Below, in pieces: positions 25,091 through 33,482 of a DNA stretch of 64,000 nucleotides. Both the position numbers and the translations under genes were made by a program. The stretch spans positions 124,001-188,000 of the forward strand of contig NZ_FOFD01000008.1 in the NCBI RefSeq assembly GCF_900110865.1, written 5' to 3'. This DNA is from Natrinema salaciae (lineage in GTDB: Archaea > Halobacteriota > Halobacteria > Halobacteriales > Natrialbaceae). Positions within the stretch are counted from its first letter, which is position 1, and the number at the start of each line of letters is the position of its first letter. Below the pieces are notes generated by a model. The model was given only the letters and a program-made list of their open reading frames with translations. It did not search any database and had not been told where the DNA came from.

Positions 25091-25225
25091 ATGTCCGCAA
25101 AAGACAGCATGAAGGATTACCTCGCACAGCACCCCCGAATGATCGGCGCAATGTTCACCCTGTTCGTTCTGCTCAGCCAGGCGGGCACGGTCGTTGCGGG
25201 AACGTCCTCGCAGGTCGGCCCCTAA
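25091..25225 (+). CDS. 44-residue single-pass membrane micro-protein (DUF7503-like)
   Basis: The frame begins ATG at 25091 and ends TAA at 25223-25225. It encodes a charged start (MSAKDSMKDYLAQHPRMIGAMF), one transmembrane segment and a small polar end (VVAGTSSQVGP). Very short proteins with the pattern KDY-A-x-PRMIGxLFTxxxLLSQAGTVxAG recur in haloarchaeal genomes; I recall them as DUF7503 but cannot check the number. A clear TATA element precedes it at leaderless spacing. The function is unknown. It could be a signal-anchor peptide or small membrane regulator. Confidence 0.75.
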   Translation: MSAKDSMKDYLAQHPRMIGAMFTLFVLLSQAGTVVAGTSSQVGP

Positions 25226-25436
25226 AATCCGAGTTCGAATTCGACGCTTCGGTACGCCGTATTTTCTCGCGATCCACTACACGCGCTTCCGCCCCGGTAG
25301 CGCCGGACGGAGTCGCATACCCCACCACCGTCGGAACCCGTCGCTCACGGTTCGATAGTGGCGGAAAACGACATGTATTCGGTCGGTCCGACCCGCGTGT
25401 CGAAGCGTCTCGCCCGCCGGGCGAACTGACGTGCTG

Positions 25437-27515
25437 TCAGTCGATCAGCGCGGGGCCGATCCCGTCGTTCCACTGCAGTTCGTCGTCGACAATGAGCGGC
25501 AGTTCGGTCCACGTGATATACTCGTGGAGGGAGTCCCGTGTGACGTTCGAAAACGGCGTTACGCCCGGGCTCAGATGCCGATCGGACACCGTATGAAGGG
25601 TCGACTCGGTCGCGGTGCCCAGCTTGAACTCCTTCGTCGAGTAGGATCGAATGGCGAAATCGAACCCGTCGGCGCTCCGCTCGAGTTCGATGACGGCGGG
25701 CGCGCCGCCGTCCGACTGGGCGATATCCGCCGATCCGTCACCGACGATGAGGTACTGATCGCCCAACAGCGAGTTCGCCCGGGCGATCTCGAGCGCACCC
25801 CGGAGCGAGAAGCCGCGGTTGAGCAGCCTCGCCATCGTTTCGCCGGCGTCGACGGCGTGGTCGTTGTTGACGTCGGCGTACGTACTGACGCCGCCGAACG
25901 CGCCGCGCCGCGTGAGCGCGAGTCCCTGTTCGTAGGAGCGACAGGCGTTCAGGAAGAACACGCCCACGTCGACCGACGGGAGGGTTCTGACGTCCAGTTC
26001 GCCGTCCGGACAGCGGAGTCCGTCCTCGGTCGCGTGGCCGATGTAGTGGAAGAAGTCGTAGCCGCCGTCGGTGAGTAACTCGGCGAGCTGATCGGTATCG
26101 ACGCCGAACGCCGAGCGGATCTCGAAGGGGAGCAGCTCCCGGTTCCCGTAGGCCCCGTCGAGGAGGTCGTGTTCGTCGATCATCCGGGCGTCGTTACAGA
26201 CGAGCAGGATCTCGATCGACTCGTTTCTCGCGTCGCGGGCCATCTGGTTTCGATACGCCTCGAGCGTCGCTTTCGAGGCGCGCTGCGGGATGCCGTCCCC
26301 GAACCAGGCGTGCTCGACGGACTCGTCGGTAACGGCGGGAACGACGAACGACGATCGATCGAGACCGGAAGACTCCGACGGGCCGCTGGCGCGGGTCGCG
26401 GATCGGACGAGCCCGGAGAGCTCTCCGGAGCCGGGTATCGTCTCGGGCTGTTCGCCCCGCGAGTCGCGGACGATCCCGAGCTCGTTGACGAGAAACGGTA
26501 GCAGTTCGACGGTGTCCGGATCGTCCGGCACGTGTGCGGTCAGCGGCCAGCGCGGGATGTACGGCTCGAGTCGCTCGGCCGGGACGTCGAGATACCGCTC
26601 GAGTCGCGCCGGAAGGTCGGCCTCGTAGATGTCGGCGAGGTCGTACGGGAGTTCGGGTTCCAGTTCCCGGCGTTCGTGGAGTTCGTACCGGAAGATCCCC
26701 TCCGTCCTCGTCAGACACTCGAGGAAGAAGAACCGTTTCAGCAGTCGAGCGATGGTGTTCTCGAACTCGGGCCCGTCCGTCGGGAGGGCTCGTTCGAACC
26801 GACCGGCTTCGAGCGCCGGCCGGGAGCCCGGCCGAACGGTCGCCCCGAGAAAAAACGCCAGCGGTGCGGCCCGGTACAGCGACAGTCGATCCGGCGGGAC
26901 GGTCAGCGTGACGTCGCCGTCGGGGGCGCTGACGGCGTCCGGTATCTCGAGGTCGTCGCCCAGTTCGATCAGCGGCGGGTGGCCGCGCAGCGTCGGCCAG
27001 GTTCGTTCCGCCGTGGTCGTCTTCAGGGCCGACGGCAGTGCGGAGACCGCCGCCATCATGGACTCGACATCGGGCGGCGTCGTAATGGTCGCGGCCGGCC
27101 GCTCGTGGAGGGAGCGCATGCCGAGTTCGATCGACACCTCCCGATCGAGAGTGATCCGGACGGACGTGACGCCGACGTCGATCGTGCCCGCCACGTCGAT
27201 CCGGCAGTAGAGTTTGATCGGGCCGCTCAGTCCGATGAACTGCAGTTCGTCGTCGAGTCGGATCGTTTCACCCGTGTCGAAACTCGCGTCGCTCTGTCCG
27301 GTCCGATCGTGGATCGTGACCGAGTAGGGCTGGTCGAACACGAGTTCGTCCGTTTCGATCACGCACGTCGTATCGACCGGAAAACAGAACCCGGCGGGTT
27401 CGATCTCCTCGGGTGAGACCGGACCCGACGTTTCGACCTGGAGGCGGCGTTGCTCGATCGAGTCGTGCACTTCGAGCCCGGGGGGAGCGGTCGTCTCCGA
27501 GAACGTGATCGTCAT
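25437..27515 (-). CDS. CHAT-domain (caspase-like) cysteine protease
   Basis: A 692-residue protein. Residues 1-170 are strand-rich (CVIETDELVFDQPYSVTIHD; LYCRIDVAGTIDVGVTSVRITLD), the middle (180-420) is a mixed region, and residues 430-600 are a CHAT domain: IEILLVCNDARMID, GGYDFFHYIGHATEDG with catalytic His494, and VGVFFLNACRSYEQGLALTRRGAFGGVSTY with catalytic Cys525; the final 70 residues are a small beta-rich tail. The His-Cys pair is intact, so an active protease is expected. The start has GGGTGAG three bases before the ATG. It lies 67 bases downstream of an Orc1/Cdc6-like gene on the same strand. CHAT proteases elsewhere cleave partner proteins in stress or defence; its target is unknown. 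Confidence 0.85.
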   Translation of the reverse strand: MTITFSETTAPPGLEVHDSIEQRRLQVETSGPVSPEEIEPAGFCFPVDTTCVIETDELVFDQPYSVTIHDRTGQSDASFDTGETIRLDDELQFIGLSGPIKLYCRIDVAGTIDVGVTSVRITLDREVSIELGMRSLHERPAATITTPPDVESMMAAVSALPSALKTTTAERTWPTLRGHPPLIELGDDLEIPDAVSAPDGDVTLTVPPDRLSLYRAAPLAFFLGATVRPGSRPALEAGRFERALPTDGPEFENTIARLLKRFFFLECLTRTEGIFRYELHERRELEPELPYDLADIYEADLPARLERYLDVPAERLEPYIPRWPLTAHVPDDPDTVELLPFLVNELGIVRDSRGEQPETIPGSGELSGLVRSATRASGPSESSGLDRSSFVVPAVTDESVEHAWFGDGIPQRASKATLEAYRNQMARDARNESIEILLVCNDARMIDEHDLLDGAYGNRELLPFEIRSAFGVDTDQLAELLTDGGYDFFHYIGHATEDGLRCPDGELDVRTLPSVDVGVFFLNACRSYEQGLALTRRGAFGGVSTYADVNNDHAVDAGETMARLLNRGFSLRGALEIARANSLLGDQYLIVGDGSADIAQSDGGAPAVIELERSADGFDFAIRSYSTKEFKLGTATESTLHTVSDRHLSPGVTPFSNVTRDSLHEYITWTELPLIVDDELQWNDGIGPALID

Positions 27516-27582
27516 ATCTCACCCGTTATTGAATGCACTCATTCCCCCCACGGTCAAAAAGGATTGTATCCACCGGTCCGGG

Positions 27583-28767
27583 TCAGGGATCGCCGCCGTC
27601 GTCGTTGCCCGGTGCCGCGGTCGTCGTGAGCGCTCTGAACGCGATCGTCGGAAACCGCGCCTCGACGGTGCTCGGCTGGCGGCCGCTCCCGCGTTCGTCG
27701 GTCGGCAGCGGCACCCGTTCGATGACGCCACGATCCGCGAGTTCGTACAGGAACCGCTTGACCGTGCCGGCGGTCAGCGACGACCGATCGGCGATCGCGG
27801 CCGCGATCTCGCGAATACGGCGACCGCTCGACTCGAGTTCCGCGAGCGCGAGTAACACCTGCTGGCGGGTCTCGGAGAGTGCGAGCGGGCGACCGACGTG
27901 GACGCCGGAGTCGGGGACGTCGCGTCGCGCCGCCTCGAGGTGAGCGGGGGCGATGTGGTCCGCGTCGTCCTCGCTCGCGAGCACGGTGGCTCCGAACAGG
28001 GCCGCGAGCGCGTCGTGGGCGTTACCGTTCGCCCAGCCGGCGAGCTCGCGAACGACGTCGTGGTCGAGTGCGCCCGCCGCGAGTCCCGTCGACGCGCGGT
28101 CGGTCACCACGTCGACGAGTTCGTGATCGCGATAGGCCGGGACGGTGACGGTCGCTCCCTGGTGGTCGTCGGGTTCGCGCTGGCCGACTGCGACGGGGGT
28201 GACGCGGTCCGCGACCGGAGCCAGTAGCTCGCGAACGCGGCCAGCGCCGAGCGTCTCGGGTTCGTCGTGGTGATCGATCGCGACGATCGCGCGTCGGTCG
28301 GGACGGGCGAGCCTGTCACACAGTCGTTCGCGTAGCTCGTCGGTGCCGACGCCGCTCTTGGGGACCGGATCGCTCGAGATCCCCGAGAGCACGGCCCGGT
28401 AGAAGGCGAACGGGCTCTCGACCCGCCGACCGTCGACGGTGACGAACCACGTCACCGGGTCGGTACTGCCGGCCCGCGTCGTCGTGCCGATCGCGCTGCT
28501 CGAGCCGCCGAACTGATCGTTCATCGCGCCGAAGACCGCGGTCACGATCGCCGACGTTCCCGAGCCCGCGGGGCCGACGACCGCGATCGGCGGCGGGAGC
28601 TCGCCGTCGAAGACCGGCTCGAGCGTGTCGAGTAGTTGTTCGAGGACGGGTCCACGGCCCACCGGCTCAGGTCTGTGAACGACCGGACTGAGGTGGTCGC
28701 GGTCCACGACGACGCGTCGCCCGTTCCGTGCCGATCGTCGCCGGGCGATTCGCTCCTGCAGGTCCAT
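27583..28767 (-). CDS. Orc1/Cdc6-like AAA+ protein with damaged Walker A and C-terminal winged helix
   Basis: A 394-residue protein. The overall plan is AAA+ followed by a winged helix, as in Orc1/Cdc6. EPVGRGPVLEQLLDTLEPV precedes IAVVGPAGSGTSAIVTAVF (residues 61-79), where the invariant Walker A lysine is Thr71. The Walker B strand reads RRAIVAIDHHDEPE rather than hhhhDE. LSETRQQVLLALAELESSGRRIREIAAAIADRSSLTAGTVKRFLYELADRGVIERV near the end is a helix-turn-helix. ATP hydrolysis is therefore doubtful, and a DNA-binding or sensor role is more likely than replication initiation. Its ATG shares one base with the glpC stop (TAATG), so it is translated with the glycerol-3-phosphate dehydrogenase operon, and the CHAT protease follows. 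Confidence 0.7.
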   Translation of the reverse strand: MDLQERIARRRSARNGRRVVVDRDHLSPVVHRPEPVGRGPVLEQLLDTLEPVFDGELPPPIAVVGPAGSGTSAIVTAVFGAMNDQFGGSSSAIGTTTRAGSTDPVTWFVTVDGRRVESPFAFYRAVLSGISSDPVPKSGVGTDELRERLCDRLARPDRRAIVAIDHHDEPETLGAGRVRELLAPVADRVTPVAVGQREPDDHQGATVTVPAYRDHELVDVVTDRASTGLAAGALDHDVVRELAGWANGNAHDALAALFGATVLASEDDADHIAPAHLEAARRDVPDSGVHVGRPLALSETRQQVLLALAELESSGRRIREIAAAIADRSSLTAGTVKRFLYELADRGVIERVPLPTDERGSGRQPSTVEARFPTIAFRALTTTAAPGNDDGGDP

Positions 28768-30101
28768 TACTGCGCGCCTGCCTCCGTCGCCGCGCCGACG
28801 AGCGCCGCCTCGAGCACCTCGAGCGTGTGGGTGATCTCGTAGCCGGTTCCGTGTTCCATCTGCATCGAGCAGGTCGGACACTCCGTGAGCCCCGCCGTCG
28901 CGTCCGCGTCTTCCATGTGGTCGAACATTTCTGCACCGATTTTCATTGACGTCTCGTAGTTCTCCGCCTTCCAGCCATACGTGCCGGAAATGCCCGAACA
29001 GGAGTCGCCGACGTCGTGGGCGTCGACCCCCTCGATCGCGGACAGCACCTCCGTCGTCTGCCCGTCGAGGCCCTGATTCCGGGCGTGACACGGCGCGTGG
29101 TAGGCGAAGTCCTCGAACTCGTCCCCGACCGACGTCCCCTCGAGTTCGCCCTCGAGGTCCTCGTGAACCCGGAGATACTCGACGGCGTCCCAGGTGTTCT
29201 CCGCGACGTCCTCGGTCCCGTCGAAGTCGAACAGTTCGGGGTACTCCTGGCGGAGCGACATCGAACAGGAACTACAGGAAGCGACGATGTCCGCACCCTC
29301 CTCGAGCGCCGCGGCGAGTTCGCGGACGTTCGTCTCGGCCGACCGGCGCGCGTCCTCGAGCATCCCGTTGGCGAACATCGGCGTCCCCGAACAGTGCTGC
29401 TCGGGGACCATGATCTCGTAGCCGAAGTGTTCGTAGACGCGGACCAGGGCCTTCGCCACCTCGGGCGTGTTGTAGTTCGCGTAGCAGCCGTGGAAGTACG
29501 CGATGCGCTTGTCCTCGTTTCGCACCTGCGCACCGCCTCGAGCCGTCCACCACTCCCGAAAGGTCTCCGTCGCGAACGCCGGGAACTCCCGCTCGCCCGT
29601 GATCCCGAGCACTTTCTCGCCCAGCCACTGGGTCACCGACAGCCCCATGACGAAGTTCGTCGTCCGCGGGAACGCGGCCCCGAGCGGGGCGAGTCGCCGG
29701 TAGTTGGCGAGAATCCGATTGCGGACGTACTCCCGCGAGAACGTGTCCATCTGTTCCTCGACGTACTCGCCCCGGGCGGTGTTGTGCATCTGCGAGAGCG
29801 GGACGTCGGAGGGGCAGGCGCTGTCACAGCGCATGCAGTTCGAACACTTCATCACCGAGTCGTCGATGTCCTGATCGTCCTGGCGCTTGAGCCGCCACTG
29901 TTCGGGGCCCTGGAACTTCGGCCCGGGGAACTCGTCGTCGACCTCGGCGACGGGACAGTTGGTGTCGCAGGTCGAACACTTGTAACAGTTGTCCGCGCCC
30001 GGCCGGAGGTCCATCTCCTCGGCCTCTGGAAAGACCTGAATCGGCTCGAACTCGTCGTCTCCCGGTGCGCCATCGTCGGTCGGTCGTTCTGCATCACTCA
30101 T
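28767..30101 (-). CDS. glpC: Anaerobic-type glycerol-3-phosphate dehydrogenase subunit C (iron-sulfur)
   Basis: A 444-residue protein. Two 4Fe-4S binding motifs occur near the N-terminus (CYKCSTCDTNCPV and CSNCMRCDSACPSDVP), followed by two CCG-type domains (GCYANYNTPEVAKALVRVYEHFGYE...CSGTPMF; YHAPCHARNQG...SCSGISGTYGWK). These link the flavin subunits to the membrane electron carriers. I chose MSDAERPTDDGAPG at 30101; the frame runs further upstream but that part is low-complexity Arg/Pro sequence. It lies 109 bases after glpB, and its stop overlaps the start of the Orc1-like gene. An acidic N-terminal linker of 25 residues is typical for a halophile. Confidence 0.92.
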   Translation of the reverse strand: MSDAERPTDDGAPGDDEFEPIQVFPEAEEMDLRPGADNCYKCSTCDTNCPVAEVDDEFPGPKFQGPEQWRLKRQDDQDIDDSVMKCSNCMRCDSACPSDVPLSQMHNTARGEYVEEQMDTFSREYVRNRILANYRRLAPLGAAFPRTTNFVMGLSVTQWLGEKVLGITGEREFPAFATETFREWWTARGGAQVRNEDKRIAYFHGCYANYNTPEVAKALVRVYEHFGYEIMVPEQHCSGTPMFANGMLEDARRSAETNVRELAAALEEGADIVASCSSCSMSLRQEYPELFDFDGTEDVAENTWDAVEYLRVHEDLEGELEGTSVGDEFEDFAYHAPCHARNQGLDGQTTEVLSAIEGVDAHDVGDSCSGISGTYGWKAENYETSMKIGAEMFDHMEDADATAGLTECPTCSMQMEHGTGYEITHTLEVLEAALVGAATEAGAQ

Positions 30102-30210
30102 CGAATCACCGTAGTCGGTCGGTCGCTGTCGGTCGCGTCGTGCGGTCGCCCTGTCTCCCGGTCGCTCGGCGGTCGCTCGAGTCGGACCCTCGGGAGGGGG
30201 CGGTCGCGGA

Positions 30211-31503
30211 TCATCGACCCCCCTCCGTCCCGGCGCGTCGGCCGGCGACGTAGCCCGTCGCGAGCGACACGCCGGCACCGGACTTCTCCGCCGCGAAGTC
30301 GTAGCCGCCCAGTACCGCGCCCGCGGCGCGCAGGTTCGAAAACTCGGGGTCGGCGGCGGCGTCGAGCGGGCGGAGGTCGCGGTCGACCGCCAGCCCGAAC
30401 CGCGCGTAGGGCTGGTCGCCGAAGGCGTCGTCGACGAACCAGTCGTAGCGGTCGGTCGGGTGCGGGACGTGGCAGTCGAAGATCGGTTCGAACACCCGTT
30501 CGCGTTCCGACCGCACGCCCTTCCCGACCAGTCCGCCCGTCGCGAGCACGTACTGGTCGGCCCGGTGGGGAATTTCGGTCCCGTTGCGGTCGACGATCAC
30601 GTGGTCGATCCGTTCGGGGTCGGTCGGGGTCGTCTCGTACTCGACCACCGGAACCCCGGTCGTCACTCGAACGCCCGCGTCCTCGAGCGCCCCGTAGAGC
30701 AGGTCCTCGAGTCGCAGTCCGGGGAGGCTCGGCGGTCCCATCGGGACTTCGAAGACGTCGACGCCGAGCCGGTCCGCGAGTTCGGCCCTGACCGCGTCGG
30801 TCCGTTCGTCGCCGAGGACGGCGGGGAAACCGACGCGAGACGCGTCCTCGAGATGCGGGCGGACGGTTTCGGCGAGGGCCTCGCGAGCGGTCGCGTCCCC
30901 CCCAGCAGTCCGGACGGTCTCCGGCTGATCGAGCAGGTGCGCGTACCGCGTGACCTTCGCGTCGTCCCGGGCGATGCCCGGGAACCGAACGGTCACGCCG
31001 CGGGCCGCGAAGGGCGCACCCGCCGCCTCGAGGTGTGCGGCCGCGAGCGGTGCCTCGAAGTCGGGGAGCGTCTCGAACCCGACGAGCAGGGTGTCGCGGT
31101 CGTCGCTCGCGAGGCCGGCGGCGGTCCCGGCCGGGTACCGCGCGGTCGGCTTGACGGTGCCGCCGTGGGTCGGGACGAGCGCGTTCGCGTCGGTGTGTGC
31201 CCCCGCGTACGCGTCGCCCGCGACGTCGTCGAAGAACGAGAGGGCGTCGTGGACCGCCTCGATACCCACCCGCTCGTAGGGGTGACCGTCGGGGAGGTCC
31301 GCGAGCGCCTCGAACGGATCGACGAGGGGGCCGTCGCCGGCCGGCGTGTAGCCCAGCACGTCGATCAGCCCGCTGGCGTGGCGGAGCGTGCTCTGCTTGG
31401 CGGACACGAGCCGAACCTGTACGTCCCGGTCGGCGGCGGCGAGCGCGGCGGTCGCGCCGGCGAGGCCACCGCCGACGATGAGGACGTCGTCTTCGATCGC
31501 CAT
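30211..31503 (-). CDS. glpB: Anaerobic-type glycerol-3-phosphate dehydrogenase subunit B
   Basis: A 430-residue flavoprotein subunit. The dinucleotide-binding start MAIEDDVLIVGGGLAGATAALAAAD is followed by VRLVSAKQSTLRHASGLIDVLGY, and near the end NLRAAGAVLGGYDFAAEKSGAGVSLATGYVAGR closes the FAD site. GlpB anchors the GlpA-C dehydrogenase complex and passes electrons from glycerol-3-phosphate oxidation towards menaquinone. The ATG follows the glpA stop without a gap (TGAATG), showing tight coupling. Length and motifs agree with haloarchaeal GlpB. Confidence 0.92.
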   Translation of the reverse strand: MAIEDDVLIVGGGLAGATAALAAADRDVQVRLVSAKQSTLRHASGLIDVLGYTPAGDGPLVDPFEALADLPDGHPYERVGIEAVHDALSFFDDVAGDAYAGAHTDANALVPTHGGTVKPTARYPAGTAAGLASDDRDTLLVGFETLPDFEAPLAAAHLEAAGAPFAARGVTVRFPGIARDDAKVTRYAHLLDQPETVRTAGGDATAREALAETVRPHLEDASRVGFPAVLGDERTDAVRAELADRLGVDVFEVPMGPPSLPGLRLEDLLYGALEDAGVRVTTGVPVVEYETTPTDPERIDHVIVDRNGTEIPHRADQYVLATGGLVGKGVRSERERVFEPIFDCHVPHPTDRYDWFVDDAFGDQPYARFGLAVDRDLRPLDAAADPEFSNLRAAGAVLGGYDFAAEKSGAGVSLATGYVAGRRAGTEGGR

Positions 31504-33177
31504 TCAGCGATCGCCTCCGTCGAACGACGCGAAATCGACGGCCGCCGGCGCGTTCGCCGGATCGCGATCGCGGTTCATCGTCGTCGCGTGCAGCGCGTAG
31601 TTCAGCATCGCCTGGGAGAGCTGCTCGCCCCACAGCGCGTGGCGCTCGCCCTTCCAGCGCTCCTGGTAGAGCTCGTCCAGCGCCTCGCGGACCGTCTCCT
31701 CGTCGTAGGCCGGGTGGAGCTCGTTCGCCATGTTCTGACAGCAAAAGCCGCCCTGACAGTTGCCCATCGAGGCGCGGGTGCGGATGCGAACCGCGTTCAG
31801 GTCCGAACCCGACTGGGTGATGGCGTCTCGAATCTCCGCGCGCGTTACGCCTTCACACTGGCAGATCACGGGGTTCGCGTCGTCCGTCTCGAGCACCTCG
31901 CTCGCGCGACTCCCCAGTCGCTGCTTGCTCCGGCGGGCCACCGGCGAGCGCAGTCCGAAATCGTCCATCCCCCGCTCGAGGGCCTCGAGGTTCTCGCTGC
32001 CGGGGAGTGGTTCCTCGGCGGTCGCACAGCCGGCGGTTGCGCCGAGCTTCTCGCAGACGTGGTCCGAGATCTCTTCGGCCATCGCCCGGTAGGTCGTGAA
32101 CTTCCCGCCGACGATGCTCGACATCCCCGAGACGCCGTCGCGATCGGCGTGGTCGAGCAGGAAGAAGTCCCGCGTGATGTCGGTCGGGTCCTGTGTCCCG
32201 GTCCCCGGGGGCTCGTACAGCGGCCGCACGCCCCAGAACGAGCGGATCGTCCGGGCCTCCTGGAGGATCGGGACGAGTTCCGAGAGGGTGTCGATCATCT
32301 GGTCGACTTCCCATCCCGCCTCGGGGTAGTCGTCCGGGTCCGAGACCTCCTCGTCGGTCGTGCCGAGGATGGCCGTCGTCTCGTGCGGGACGACGATGTC
32401 CGCGTCGCCTTTCGGTCGGCACCGGTTGATGACGGTGTCGACCTGCCGGACGTTCATGATCGTCATCACGCCCTTGGAGGGCCGAACCTCGATCTCGAGG
32501 TCGGCCATCGCACCGATCTGACCGGCCCACGCGCCGGTCGCGTTGACGACGTACTCGGCGGTGATCTCCTCGGTCGTCCCCGGCGTCTTGTGGGTGCGCT
32601 TTCCGGGACCGGAGTCGTGTCGGACCTCGACGCCGTAGATGTCGTCGCCGTCGCGCAGGAGATCGATCACCTCGGCGTGGGTCTCGACGCGCGCACCGTG
32701 GTTCTCGGCGTCGATCGCGTTCGCGACGCAGAGTCGGAACGGGTCGACCGCACCGTCGGGAACCTCGATCGCTCGCGTCACGTCGCTCGCGAGGTAGGGC
32801 TCGACCTCGCGGGCTTCCGCGCCCGACAGGACGCGGGCGGGGATTCCGCAGTCCCGACAGCCCTCGAGTTTCTCCCGGAAGTAGTCGTCCGAGTCCTCGG
32901 GCCGCTGGACGAACAGCCCGCCGGTGGGCTCGACGCAGTGGCCGGCGATCTCCCGAAGGATCTCGTTTTCCTCGATACACTCCGTCGCGCTGGCCTGGTC
33001 GGAGACGGCGTATCGCCCGCCGCTGTGCAGCAGGCCGTGCATTCGACCGGTCGTCCCGTCCGTGAGGTTGCCTCGCTCGACGAGCGTGACCTCGAGGCCG
33101 CGCATCGCCAGATCGCGGGCGATGCCACAGCCGGTCGAACCACCGCCGAGTACGAGAACCTCGGTATCGCGTGCCAT
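31504..33177 (-). CDS. glpA: Anaerobic-type glycerol-3-phosphate dehydrogenase subunit A (catalytic)
   Basis: A 557-residue FAD enzyme. The N-terminal FAD motif [21 protein letters not shown] is followed by [25 protein letters not shown], the signature of glycerol-3-phosphate dehydrogenases, and [14 protein letters not shown]. The C-terminal BFD-like 2Fe-2S region has [15 protein letters not shown] and [13 protein letters not shown]. The start at 33177 ([10 protein letters not shown]) was chosen because it has AAGGA adjacent and a TATA-like GATAAAGTAA 31-43 bases upstream. It oxidises glycerol-3-phosphate to dihydroxyacetone phosphate at the membrane. glpK diverges from it, so kinase and dehydrogenase expression are coupled by location. 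Confidence 0.95.
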   Translation of the reverse strand: MARDTEVLVLGGGSTGCGIARDLAMRGLEVTLVERGNLTDGTTGRMHGLLHSGGRYAVSDQASATECIEENEILREIAGHCVEPTGGLFVQRPEDSDDYFREKLEGCRDCGIPARVLSGAEAREVEPYLASDVTRAIEVPDGAVDPFRLCVANAIDAENHGARVETHAEVIDLLRDGDDIYGVEVRHDSGPGKRTHKTPGTTEEITAEYVVNATGAWAGQIGAMADLEIEVRPSKGVMTIMNVRQVDTVINRCRPKGDADIVVPHETTAILGTTDEEVSDPDDYPEAGWEVDQMIDTLSELVPILQEARTIRSFWGVRPLYEPPGTGTQDPTDITRDFFLLDHADRDGVSGMSSIVGGKFTTYRAMAEEISDHVCEKLGATAGCATAEEPLPGSENLEALERGMDDFGLRSPVARRSKQRLGSRASEVLETDDANPVICQCEGVTRAEIRDAITQSGSDLNAVRIRTRASMGNCQGGFCCQNMANELHPAYDEETVREALDELYQERWKGERHALWGEQLSQAMLNYALHATTMNRDRDPANAPAAVDFASFDGGDR

Positions 33178-33482
33178 TCCTTCGTTGGCCCCTACGGACA
33201 CCCGCGTCTTTACTTTATCGACGGTACGAGAACGCCCATAACAATTGACTGGTCTCGAGGAAACGCGGCATCGAACGAAGCCGCAATTCGCCGACGGGAT
33301 GGAGGCGAGCCGCGCTAAAGTGCTGAAAAAAATCGTGTTCGGCCCCACAGCCGTCGACCAGCTCGATTGCGTTATGATATTTGGATTATGGATTTAGCAA
33401 CATTTATAATGATCGTAGAAATTGTTTACCAGTAGCACGCTGCCGACAGTAAACGCGGCGCGTGGGAGTCTGGGTGACCACT
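33178..33482. promoter_or_regulatory. Divergent glpA/glpK promoter region
   Basis: The region is clearly AT-richer than its surroundings from 33360 to 33430. For glpA a TATA-like GATAAAGTAA lies near 33209-33221 on the minus strand. For glpK a TTTATAAT lies at 33404-33411, leaving a leader of roughly 45 bases before the ATG at 33483. No clear operator palindrome was found, and no small gene. Confidence 0.6.

Noticed and set aside
27583-28767. The Orc1/Cdc6-like gene as a marker of a replication origin
   Set aside because: The Walker A lysine is missing, no origin-recognition repeats or AT-rich unwinding region are seen beside it, and it lies inside a metabolic operon.
30460-33318. Very long open frame (over 900 codons) on the plus strand opposite glpA and glpB
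   Set aside because: The opposite strand carries clear glpA/glpB motifs. The frame arises from GC-rich codon bias and its protein is Arg/Val/Gly-rich without domains.
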